DNA of 9,197 bases from Acidobacteriaceae bacterium (GTDB taxonomy: Bacteria > Acidobacteriota > Terriglobia > Terriglobales > Acidobacteriaceae). Positions within the stretch are counted from its first letter, which is position 1. Each line of letters starts with the position of its first letter. Location: positions 1-9,197 of the forward strand of contig PMSZ01000195.1 in NCBI GenBank assembly GCA_003168235.1. Direction: 5' to 3'. This document shows positions 1 through 5,400 of the stretch, in pieces. A model generated the notes under the pieces. That model was not told the origin of the DNA, made no database searches, and saw only the letters and a list, made by a program, of their open reading frames with translations. Position numbers and translations under genes: made by a program.

Positions 1-201
1 CCAGGTAAAGAAAAATAATGCCGCGATGGCGCCGATATGAAAAATTCCCATGGCGATCGCCGTCCCCCAGTTGAAGCCGTCTCGGCTAGCGCGATCCTTG
101 CGATTGCTGCCTTCTCCGGCAGCGCGCATCGCATCGTCGTTCATTTCGTTGTTCGTTTCAACGCTCATTTCGCTGATTGTGTCCTGCATGGTCTCGCTCA
201 T
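1..201 (-). CDS. N-terminal fragment of a fatty acyl desaturase-like membrane protein (runs off left edge)
   Basis: Sixty-seven codons are visible, from an ATG at 201 leftward to the window edge with no stop. A GGGGA sequence lies just upstream of the ATG and an in-frame TAG at 237-235 limits further extension; a GTG at 213 is a possible alternative start. Residues 1-43 are polar and low in complexity. From about residue 44 the protein becomes a membrane segment containing IFHIGAIAALFFFTW. The FHIGAIAALFFF pattern is what I recall from the first helix of bacterial acyl-CoA (delta-9) desaturases, which insert a double bond into membrane fatty acids. The diagnostic histidine boxes would lie beyond the window, so the family call rests on one helix. 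The roughly 40-residue polar N-terminal extension looks longer than usual for the family. Another multi-helix membrane protein remains possible. Confidence 0.7.
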   Translation of the reverse strand, partial: MSETMQDTISEMSVETNNEMNDDAMRAAGEGSNRKDRASRDGFNWGTAIAMGIFHIGAIAALFFFTW

Positions 202-286
202 TGTTTCCCCCACACCTATTGGATGGATGTCCGACTAGGACAATACCAAGAGTGGAGGAAATTGTTTGTAATACTTGTGTAATCCC

Positions 287-314
287 CGCTCGGTAAAGGG
301 GTTACGAGCGTAAC
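287..314. repeat. Small inverted repeat upstream of the desaturase-like gene
   Basis: CGCTCGGTAA (287-296) can pair with TTACGAGCG (302-310) around the loop AGGGG, giving nine base pairs with one bulged G. The right arm is also part of a second inverted repeat, GTTACG-AG-CGTAAC (301-314). It sits about 90 bases upstream of the desaturase-like start. It could be an operator or an RNA hairpin; no T-run follows it on either strand, so it does not look like an intrinsic terminator. Function unknown. Confidence 0.4.
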
Positions 315-374
315 GAAAGAAGGGTGCTCGCGTCTGGATCCCAGCCGCTGGCTGAAGCCTTATGACTGCATGCT

Positions 375-413
375 GAGAACTGAGAACTGAAAATCACTGA
401 GAACTGAAAATCT
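375..413. repeat. Degenerate array of 7-nt units (GAGAACT)
   Basis: GAGAACT occurs at 375-381, 382-388 and 399-405. The longer unit TGAGAACTGAAAATC is repeated exactly at 381-395 and 398-412. The array directly precedes a second 7-nt array with a different unit. No coding role is apparent. Confidence 0.7.
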
Positions 414-417
414 ATGA

Positions 418-449
418 CCTAAGACCTAAGACCTGACACCTGACACCTG
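418..449. repeat. Left copy of a perfect 32-bp direct repeat made of 7-nt units
   Basis: The copy is built from ACCTAAG, ACCTAAG, ACCTGAC, ACCTGAC and ACCTG in phase, preceded by CCTAAG. It is identical over 32 bases to 1117-1148. After the shared block the two flanks diverge but keep related words such as GACCTGAACC and CCCCTGAAC. The pair brackets the gene at 519-1070. Confidence 0.85.
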
Positions 450-518
450 CGACCTGAACCACCCAGGTAGCGCCTCTGCCACTTTTCAGAAGCCTCTTTC
501 TCCCCGACACTCCTAAGC

Positions 519-1070
519 GTGACCCACGCAAAATTGGTTTCCATGGCCGTCCGCTGGCTGCGCCGCTATCGCTGCGGAGTCGTGCTTAGCGAACAGGCCT
601 GCGTAAGCGGAGAAATGCCCGACGCGATCGGATGGAAGAAGGCCTGCCATTCGGTGCTGGTTGAATGCAAACTGTCGCGCGCGGATTTCCTCGCCGACCG
701 CGACAAACACTTCCGCCAGAATCCTGATACCGGCGTCGGCTGCGAGCGTTATTACCTTGTACCCAGGGGCCTGATCCAGACCGGCGAACTTCCCACCGGC
801 TGGGGATTGCTGGAAGTGTGCGCCCGTGAGATCGAGCGTGTGAAACCGTCGGCCAAAAACCTGCGCTCCGCGACCGGCTTTCAGAACGAGATGAATCTTC
901 TGCTCGCAAGTCTACGTCGCGTCGAAATCCGCATCGAACCCGAAAGCATCACCGACTTCCTCAAGTGGAAAAACCGCATGGCCGAATACAACCGCGGCAC
1001 CCTGCCCGAAGGATTGGTCGCCGAGCATGAAGAAGGAAACGGATTCCTGCTGGAAACGACCGGCGATTGA
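519..1070 (+). CDS. Small protein with a PD-(D/E)xK nuclease-like motif (MmcB-like or phage-type)
   Basis: The protein has 183 residues from a GTG at 519. An in-frame ATG at 543 is an alternative, but the THAKLVSMAVRWLRR helix matches how I remember family members beginning, so the GTG is preferred; no clear Shine-Dalgarno sequence is present. Around the core are SGEMPDAIGW (P34-D35) and VECKLSRADFLAD (E49, K51), which fits a PD...ExK nuclease core with 13 residues between D35 and E49. RYYLVPRGLI (77-86) and ELPTGWGLLEV (90-100) follow, a pattern I associate with short nuclease-like proteins of phage or mobile origin, distantly like the MmcB DNA-repair family. The last 70 residues are charged and helical and I do not recognise them. 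The gene stands alone, without methylase, helicase or phage genes nearby. Nuclease fold is likely; activity and substrate are unknown. Confidence 0.7.
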   Translation: MTHAKLVSMAVRWLRRYRCGVVLSEQACVSGEMPDAIGWKKACHSVLVECKLSRADFLADRDKHFRQNPDTGVGCERYYLVPRGLIQTGELPTGWGLLEVCAREIERVKPSAKNLRSATGFQNEMNLLLASLRRVEIRIEPESITDFLKWKNRMAEYNRGTLPEGLVAEHEEGNGFLLETTGD

Positions 1071-1116
1071 AAACCGTGTCTCAGTCGCCAGGGAGATATT
1101 GCCCAGCCGTTTGAAC

Positions 1117-1148
1117 CCTAAGACCTAAGACCTGACACCTGACACCTG
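1117..1148. repeat. Right copy of the perfect 32-bp direct repeat
   Basis: Identical to 418-449 and in the same orientation, starting 47 bases after the stop codon of the nuclease-like gene. Centre-to-centre distance is 699 bp. The same 7-nt unit structure is present. Confidence 0.85.
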
Positions 1149-1165
1149 ACCTTAACCCCTGAACT

Positions 1166-1199
1166 AAAAAGTGAAACCGGGCGGTTGGGCCCGGTTTCA
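1166..1199 (-). terminator. Intrinsic (Rho-independent) terminator acting on leftward transcription
   Basis: TGAAACCGGGC (1172-1182) and GCCCGGTTTCA (1189-1199) form a perfect 11-bp stem with a 6-nt loop, GGTTGG on the plus strand. Read on the minus strand, the stem is followed by C and then TTTTT (1170-1166). No T-run follows on the plus strand, so the element is directional. It implies a minus-strand transcript ending here although no clear minus-strand gene lies just to its right. Confidence 0.7.
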
Positions 1200-1335
1200 G
1201 AAGCGCCGCTTGAATGCGTTTACATTCCAGTCGGCGCTGGCTGGCTCAGAGTCGCAGACGTTATTCACGTCCGCTTATGTGGTCTCGCGCCAGCAAAGCG
1301 TTCAAACGGAGCGAGGACACTACCAGTCAGTGCAA

Positions 1336-1464
1336 CTATGAGGCCAGGATGAGACTCCAGGTCATGATTCCGCCGCCAATTGCAAGCCAAACATACGACA
1401 GGGATTTATATCCTGCGTTTTGGCGCCGGTCTCTGCCATCTCCGGCCGGCTGCTTGCCGATGCT
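1336..1464 (-). other. Start-less minus-strand frame with a membrane-helix-like C-terminus (possible gene remnant)
   Basis: After a TGA at 1467-1465 the minus strand is open for 42 codons to a TAG at 1338-1336. The first 19 residues are polar (SIGKQPAGDGRDRRQ...). The end, SYVWLAIGGGIMTWSLILAS, reads like a transmembrane helix. The only ATG lies inside the helix, so an intact gene cannot be defined. A different frame from an ATG at 1477 enters the same area, so a frameshifted remnant is possible. The terminator at 1166-1199, about 140 bases downstream, would suit such a transcript. Chance hydrophobicity cannot be excluded. Confidence 0.2.
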
Positions 1465-1483
1465 TCAAAGTGTTGCATACTCA

Positions 1484-1537
1484 CTTCAGGAAGCTTGCTT
1501 CAGGAAGCTACTTCACGAGGGTTACTTCATAAGGTTC
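1484..1537. repeat. Four short direct repeats (CTTCAGGAAGCT and degenerate versions)
   Basis: CTTCAGGAAGCT occurs exactly at 1484-1495 and 1498-1509. CTTCACGAGGGTTA (1511-1524) and CTTCATAAGGTTC (1525-1537) follow at the same 13-14 bp spacing. The array ends about 50 bases before the TATAAT box of the peptide gene. Its helical-turn-unlike spacing does not identify a regulator; it may be a binding array or just a tandem duplication. Confidence 0.55.
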
Positions 1538-1589
1538 GCCCCTGTGCGACAGCCCGAGAAAAGGCTTTCAGTGCGAGCTTGCCCGACTG

Positions 1590-1595
1590 TATAAT
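1590..1595 (+). promoter_or_regulatory. Candidate -10 box for the peptide gene
   Basis: A perfect TATAAT lies 59 bases upstream of the ATG at 1655. No good -35 hexamer is found at 16-18 bp; the best candidates there (TTTCAG, TTCAGT) are weak. The upstream direct repeats could therefore be activator sites, which is inference. Confidence 0.4.
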
Positions 1596-1654
1596 CCCGC
1601 CAATCAACAATTCCAGTCGCACGGACAAGTCTGTTTTGTAGAGGAAAACCGTTA

Positions 1655-1831
1655 ATGGCGAATGGAAACCCGGGATCTGAAGAGAAGCGACTGCTCAACA
1701 AAGAACAAACCAAGAAGACCTATAGCAAGCCTGCCTTCCAATTCGAGCGTGTCTTTGAGACGCAGGCTCTGAGTTGCGGAAAAGTTGGCAGCCAAAGTAG
1801 CCAATGCCATCTTAGGTCCAAGACTTCCTAG
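1655..1831 (+). CDS. 58-residue peptide with YxxP motif and two cysteines, candidate RiPP precursor or small Cys peptide
   Basis: An ATG at 1655 is preceded by GAGGAAAA (1641-1648), a strong ribosome-binding site at good spacing, and the frame closes with TAG at 1829-1831. The first 20 residues are polar and charged (MANGNPGSEEKRLLNKEQTK). KTYSKPAFQFERVFETQALS follows, then a Cys-containing tail with C41 (SCGK), C51 and a basic end (HLRSKTS). A charged leader with a KxYxxP motif before a Cys/Ser/Gly-rich tail is typical of several RiPP precursor families (lasso and radical-SAM types), and I recall similar ETxALxCGK peptides in Acidobacteriota. No modifying enzyme, PqqD-like RRE protein or transporter is visible, so this is a candidate only. 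It converges on the 829-residue secreted protein gene. Confidence 0.55.
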   Translation: MANGNPGSEEKRLLNKEQTKKTYSKPAFQFERVFETQALSCGKVGSQSSQCHLRSKTS

Positions 1832-1921
1832 CCCCACAAATTTCGGGCCAGCCTGTGGCACTCGCACATCAGGCTCCCGTTCCAACTCCAATGCACCGCC
1901 ATCCAACGCATCCGCCGCACC

Positions 1922-4411
1922 CTACTGCAGCGCGCTCTGCGTCAGCTTGACCGCGCAATAGTCGGCGCCCCCGCAACCGGTCGAGAGGGCGACAGCCATC
2001 ACACACACATCCCGGTTGGCCGGTAAAATGAGGTTCTTGACTGTCTTGTTGGCGTTGATGGCGAACTGGTAGCCGTAAACGTACGTCGCATGCACGCGCT
2101 CGCCTCCGTTGTAGGTATTTTCATACGTCATGGTCGAGGCGATTGACTCTACCGCATACGGTACCGGTCCCGTGTACCAATCGCTGACGTCCTGGGTAAA
2201 CGTTGTCGTAGAGTTGTCCGAGTAGGTGACCGTGAACACCTGCCCGGTCTGATTGCCATTCACCCCCGAGGCAAGAATCTGTAACGTGCTGTACGAAGCC
2301 GCAGGCAGCTTGATGGTGGTGTTCGACCAGACGTCTACCGCGTTCGCTGGCCCGATGTTGAAGGTGTTGCCGTTCCAGGTGATCGTGCTGCCGATCTCAG
2401 TTTCCGAATACGCATTGCCATCGTTGTCCAGACCGGCAGTCTGCGCGAAAGTCGTACCGTTGGTGTAGATGCCGGTCACGTTATAGGCAGTTGTCCCAGC
2501 ACCAGTTGCCGCAACATTCGTCGCAGCTGTGCCCACTTCCTCGGTCGAGAAGTAGATGTTCTCAGCTTGCGCCGTCCCGCTGGCATTATTGTCTGCGGCC
2601 ATGCTGCTCGTGCCGCCCTCGTAGCCAGTGGCTTCGGCAGTATAGGTGGGCAATGTGCCGCCGGGTCCGCTGGTGTTCGTCAGTTGGTTATTGATGTTCC
2701 ACATCGTGACCACATTCGACCCCGTGGTCGCGCCCGCCTCTCCGACGCCGACGAAGAGCCGGTCGTTGGTGCCATCGTAAAATTCCGTGAGCGGCGAGCA
2801 CAGTCCGGCGTTCCCGCCCGGGTTCACATGCGTGTTGTACGACATCGCCGGAGTGCTGTTCACCACTCCCGTGGAGGCATTGAAACTGATCGAGAATAGG
2901 TCTTGCGCAGTTTTCGTCGTCGAGTCGGTGCCGCAGCTGTATAAAGTGGAGAGCGCGCTCTCCGGCCCATAGGTGAAATAGTTGTTATCGAACGTGCCGT
3001 AGAACAACAGCGGATTGACATTCGTGCTTTTCGGCCCCAGCTCCACTGGAGCCGCCGTTGCCAGGCTCGTCGGCAACTGCGTCACCGACGTTTCGCCGGC
3101 CGCGTCGTAGGTGGAAAACACGTACACATAGCCGTTAAACACGTCTACCACCGGCCCCGGACCCGTCTGGTAGTTGTAATTACTCCCGCTGTTTCCGTAC
3201 GTGTACGAAGCCGCGAGCGTGAAGCCGGCTGGCGCAGCCGTAATTACGTTATAGGCATAGATCTTTTCCGAATCGGTAATGTACACCTCGTTGTTCACAC
3301 TGTCATAGACCGGCCCGCTCATGGCCGAACTCGGCGTAGTCTCGAAGCTGGTGTTCACCGGGACGCAGAAATCGATGCTGGGCGTGATCGTCGTACTGAA
3401 GATGTTGCTGATGTGGTAAAGCAGTCCGTTGTTGGCGCTGATGAAGGCCGTATCGGTGTTGTAGTCAACGTAGAGGTCGGAATGCCCGTTTCCCGCGACG
3501 TAGGCGGTCGGGCATCCAGAATAAGTTGCGTTGGTGTATTCAATGGCTTCGTCGCACGATGTGCCGATCGGGTTACAGACTCCGTTCACGAAACTTCCGA
3601 CCGGGGTCTTCGGGAACGTCGCGCTCTCCCCCTGGTTGGCCACCCAGATCGTAATGTGCAAATAAGATGCGGTAGCCGTCCGGTTCTCGATCCACGCTAC
3701 TCTGGTCCCATCCAGCGAAAGCACGGGCGACAGCGGCGAAGCACCCGACCCGATGTCGTATGCGAACAGAACGCTCGGACCCGTGAGGCCTGAGCAGTAT
3801 CCGGTGCCGGCTCCGTCAGTATAGAGATTGGTAAACCCAATCAGATTGGCCTGCGCAGCCGACGGAGTCGCGTTAATCGTGTACACGATAAAGTCGCTGC
3901 AACTGGGACTGGTGTAGCTGGCCGTGTGTACCGCCGGGCTTTCACCTATGGCCATGCCTGCCGTCGGTCCCAGCGAAACCGACCAGTCACGCTTGGGGCG
4001 CTGGTTGATCAAAACCGAAGCCGGATCGTATGCGATCGGGTCCCACGGCGGCAGCGCCTCCAACCCAGATTCTCTGAATCCCGACTCGCTGAATCCGGTG
4101 CCGTGCTCCCTCAGATAACGCTGAATAACGCTGCTCTGAAACCGCGGATCGTCGCGGACCTTCAGCATGTCCTCAGCCGAACCGTTGCGCGTGTAAATGA
4201 CGTGCCGGTTACTCCAATCCTGCGGTCCGCCAATTTCCTGCCCAGTATCCTGCCGAATATCCTGAGACGACGGCGCGGAACCCGGCACCGTATCCTGTGC
4301 GCGCATCGTGCCCGTTGCCAGCAGAAACATGGCGGCACATAAAAGAAGGATGACTTGCGAAACGACGATTTGCGAAACAATGAATTGCGCAGAGCGAACC
4401 ACGCGGCCCAT
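1922..4411 (-). CDS. Large secreted beta-rich protein with a C-terminal acidobacterial exoprotein-type domain
   Basis: The protein has 829 residues from an ATG at 4411, with GAGGAA (4424-4419) as ribosome-binding site. Residues 1-39 form a Sec-type signal peptide: basic start, hydrophobic 10-34, likely cleavage after TMRA. Residues about 50-145 are polar. Residues about 160-650 are rich in G, S, T, N, Y with repeated blade-like strands such as VLFAYDIGSG, NEVYITDSEKIYAYNV and GYVYVFSTY, compatible with a beta-propeller surface or exoprotein; no catalytic motif is recognised. Scattered cysteines may form disulfides. Residues about 658-810 (AGLDNDGNAYSE..., ASYSTLQILASGVNGNQTGQVF..., DVSDWYTG..., LILPANRDVCVMAVAL) form a jelly-roll-like domain that I remember from many acidobacterial exported proteins, possibly carbohydrate-binding. 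A short Cys-containing tail ends the protein. Two adjacent 15-bp repeats encode part of the signal peptide (IVSQIVVSQ). Substrate unknown. Confidence 0.85.
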   Translation of the reverse strand: MGRVVRSAQFIVSQIVVSQVILLLCAAMFLLATGTMRAQDTVPGSAPSSQDIRQDTGQEIGGPQDWSNRHVIYTRNGSAEDMLKVRDDPRFQSSVIQRYLREHGTGFSESGFRESGLEALPPWDPIAYDPASVLINQRPKRDWSVSLGPTAGMAIGESPAVHTASYTSPSCSDFIVYTINATPSAAQANLIGFTNLYTDGAGTGYCSGLTGPSVLFAYDIGSGASPLSPVLSLDGTRVAWIENRTATASYLHITIWVANQGESATFPKTPVGSFVNGVCNPIGTSCDEAIEYTNATYSGCPTAYVAGNGHSDLYVDYNTDTAFISANNGLLYHISNIFSTTITPSIDFCVPVNTSFETTPSSAMSGPVYDSVNNEVYITDSEKIYAYNVITAAPAGFTLAASYTYGNSGSNYNYQTGPGPVVDVFNGYVYVFSTYDAAGETSVTQLPTSLATAAPVELGPKSTNVNPLLFYGTFDNNYFTYGPESALSTLYSCGTDSTTKTAQDLFSISFNASTGVVNSTPAMSYNTHVNPGGNAGLCSPLTEFYDGTNDRLFVGVGEAGATTGSNVVTMWNINNQLTNTSGPGGTLPTYTAEATGYEGGTSSMAADNNASGTAQAENIYFSTEEVGTAATNVAATGAGTTAYNVTGIYTNGTTFAQTAGLDNDGNAYSETEIGSTITWNGNTFNIGPANAVDVWSNTTIKLPAASYSTLQILASGVNGNQTGQVFTVTYSDNSTTTFTQDVSDWYTGPVPYAVESIASTMTYENTYNGGERVHATYVYGYQFAINANKTVKNLILPANRDVCVMAVALSTGCGGADYCAVKLTQSALQ

Positions 4412-4448
4412 AGGTCGGTTCCTCGAACAGAATGTCGATTTTGCGGTG

Positions 4449-4475
4449 ATTATAGCGAGGTTGGGCCGCCGTCAA
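4449..4475 (-). promoter_or_regulatory. Sigma-70-type promoter for the 829-residue secreted protein gene
   Basis: On the minus strand TTGACG (4475-4470) is followed after 15 bases by a perfect TATAAT (4454-4449). The start codon at 4411 would give a leader of about 30 nt that contains the GAGGAA ribosome-binding site. The 15-bp spacer is shorter than the optimal 17. Confidence 0.65.
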
Positions 4476-4515
4476 CCAGTACCTTTCGGTAACCTGCCGG
4501 GAAGAGGAGTGCCAC

Positions 4516-4541
4516 GTGTGGCGCGGGCGCCCCCGCCCGCG
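4516..4541. repeat. GC-rich 26-bp hairpin element, intergenic copy
   Basis: The element reads GTGTGG followed by an 8-bp inverted repeat, CGCGGGCG and CGCCCGCG (4522-4529 and 4534-4541), around the loop CCCC. It differs at one of 26 positions from 6524-6549, which lies inside dnaX. The format resembles REP/BIME-type dispersed palindromes; I recall similar elements scattered in acidobacterial genomes. Confidence 0.75.
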
Positions 4542-4610
4542 AAAGGCCAGTCAGCTAGCCGTGCCATTGGGAGCGCACCATTGTTTGTCCGCCGTTGAGT
4601 GCGCGCCGTT

Positions 4611-4682
4611 CAGGGCAGAGTTCAGGGCAGAGTTCAGAGCAGAGTTCAGAGCAAAGTTCAGCACAAAGCCCAGCACAAAAAA
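4611..4682. repeat. 12-bp tandem array, six units decaying left to right
   Basis: Units are CAGGGCAGAGTT twice, CAGAGCAGAGTT, CAGAGCAAAGTT, CAGCACAAAGCC and CAGCACAAAAAA, each 12 bases. Substitutions accumulate stepwise from 4611 toward the recR end, a pattern expected from serial slippage duplication followed by drift. It is non-coding on both strands as far as can be judged. Confidence 0.85.
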
Positions 4683-4706
4683 CATCCCAGCCAAGCCTTC
4701 CCCCAA

Positions 4707-5306
4707 CTACATATCCCGACGCCCTTCCATGGCCTTCAGCATGGTGACTTCATCCGTATATTCAATGTCGCTGCCGACCGGTATTCCCATGGCGATGCGG
4801 GTCACGCGCAATCCCTGACGCCGTAATTGTTGCGCCAGATAAGTGGCCGTCGCTTCTCCCTCAACCGTCGGATTGGTCGCCAGAATCACTTCTTCCACAT
4901 CGCCCGCGCCCACGCGCGTCATCAGATTGGCAATGCGCAACTGCTCCGGACCAACCCCATGCAACGGCGAAATCGATCCGTGCAGCACGTGATAAACGCC
5001 ATTGAAATGCCGTGTCTTTTCGATGGCCGCAATGTTCGTCGGCTCCTCGACCACGCACACCAGTTTCCGGTTTCGGGTAGCGCTGCTGCAATAAACACAC
5101 GGATCGACATCGGTGATGTTATTGCACACCGAGCACAGGCGCAGGCTCGCCTTCACGTCGCGCACCGCGGCGGCCAGCGCTTCGGCGTCATCCTCGCTCG
5201 AACGCAGGATATGAAACGCCAGACGCTGTGCGCTCTTGCTGCCGATCCCCGGCAGCTTCTTCAGTTGGTCGATCAGCCGGGTCATCGGCTCGGCAAAGCG
5301 AGACAT
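4707..5306 (-). CDS. recR: Recombination mediator protein RecR
   Basis: The protein has 199 residues, the normal RecR length, and begins MSRFAEPMTRLIDQLKKLPG like other RecR proteins, which fixes the ATG at 5306. A helix-hairpin-helix (LPGIGSKSAQRLAF, 18-31) is followed by a four-cysteine zinc site (C58, C61, C70, C73). The Toprim domain starts at VVEEPTNIAAIE (85-96) and contains LATNPTVEGEATATYL (142-157). The C-terminal GIPVGSDIEYTDEVTMLKAM is the family signature. RecR works with RecO and RecF to load RecA onto SSB-coated gapped DNA in the cytoplasm. It is the last gene of dnaX-ybaB-recR. Oddly, the start has no Shine-Dalgarno sequence: the 43 bases ending two bases before the ATG belong to a palindrome (5308-5400), so translation may depend on coupling or on the hairpin. 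Confidence 0.97.
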   Translation of the reverse strand: MSRFAEPMTRLIDQLKKLPGIGSKSAQRLAFHILRSSEDDAEALAAAVRDVKASLRLCSVCNNITDVDPCVYCSSATRNRKLVCVVEEPTNIAAIEKTRHFNGVYHVLHGSISPLHGVGPEQLRIANLMTRVGAGDVEEVILATNPTVEGEATATYLAQQLRRQGLRVTRIAMGIPVGSDIEYTDEVTMLKAMEGRRDM

Positions 5307-5307
5307 A

Positions 5308-5400
5308 GGATTTTGTAATTTTGTAATCGGATAATTTGGTAATTTGAAACCGATCTGAGTTTCAAATTACCAAATTACAAATTACCAATTTACAAAATCC
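5308..5400. repeat. Long palindrome filling the ybaB-recR spacer, built of 8-nt RATTAC-type units
   Basis: A 43-nt left arm (5308-5350) and a 42-nt right arm (5359-5400) are near-complementary around the loop CGATCTGA. Read toward the arm ends, both consist of words such as CAAATTAC, CAAATTAT, CCGATTAC and AAAATTAC. The right arm overlaps the last codons and TAA stop of ybaB (5390-5392), and the left arm ends two bases before the recR ATG. In RNA it would form a long AU-rich hairpin between the two reading frames. Confidence 0.85.

Larger units (their letters stand above)
202..518. other. Non-coding stretch between desaturase-like gene and nuclease-like gene
   Basis: No convincing gene is seen on either strand. 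The 81-codon plus-strand frame at 37-282 is antisense to the desaturase-like start and has arginine/histidine-rich shadow composition. The stretch holds an inverted repeat (287-314), a degenerate array of GAGAACT units (375-413) and an array of ACCTAAG/ACCTGAC units (418-449). No confident promoter for either flanking gene could be identified. Confidence 0.6.
1071..1654. other. Long stretch without a confident protein gene, with several signals
   Basis: This interval contains the right 32-bp repeat, a hairpin with a T-run on the minus strand (1166-1199), a minus-strand frame without start codon (1336-1464), short direct repeats (1484-1537) and a TATAAT box (1590-1595) leading to the peptide gene at 1655. 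The 126-codon plus-strand frame at 1214-1594 is arginine/serine-rich, has no ribosome-binding site, and reads as chance coding. No tRNA, rRNA or riboswitch class that I know was recognised. Confidence 0.5.
4412..4706. other. Gene-free spacer between recR and the secreted protein gene
   Basis: No gene is supported here. The spacer holds the promoter of the secreted protein gene (4449-4475), a GC-rich hairpin element (4516-4541) and a decaying 12-bp tandem array (4611-4682). On the minus strand a T6 tract (4682-4677) lies 24 bases beyond the recR stop but I see no stable stem before it, so a recR terminator is not claimed. The plus-strand frames beginning around 4516 and 4599 translate repeats and are not genes. 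Confidence 0.7.

Noticed and set aside
37..282. Plus-strand 81-codon frame at the left edge
   Set aside because: It is antisense to the desaturase-like start, which has a better ribosome-binding site and a recognisable membrane segment.
375..449. CRISPR-like array
   Set aside because: Units are 7 nt and contiguous without unique spacers, and there are no cas genes.
1214..1594. Plus-strand 126-codon frame
   Set aside because: No ribosome-binding site, biased composition, and it runs through the terminator-proximal region and the direct repeats; it looks like chance open frame.
1500..1640. Riboswitch or structured leader before the peptide gene
   Set aside because: No conserved core of a riboswitch class I know (TPP, cobalamin, c-di-GMP, SAM) could be matched; only short, weak stems were found.
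1652..1906. Minus-strand 84-codon frame
   Set aside because: It is antisense to the small peptide gene, which has a strong ribosome-binding site and a plausible motif order.
4677..4706. Intrinsic terminator after recR (T6 on the minus strand)
   Set aside because: The T-tract is part of the decayed 12-bp array and no stable stem precedes it.
4516..4826. Plus-strand frames starting MWRGRPRPR and MRAVQGRVQGRVQ
   Set aside because: They are translations of the GC-rich hairpin element and of the 12-bp tandem array, not genes.
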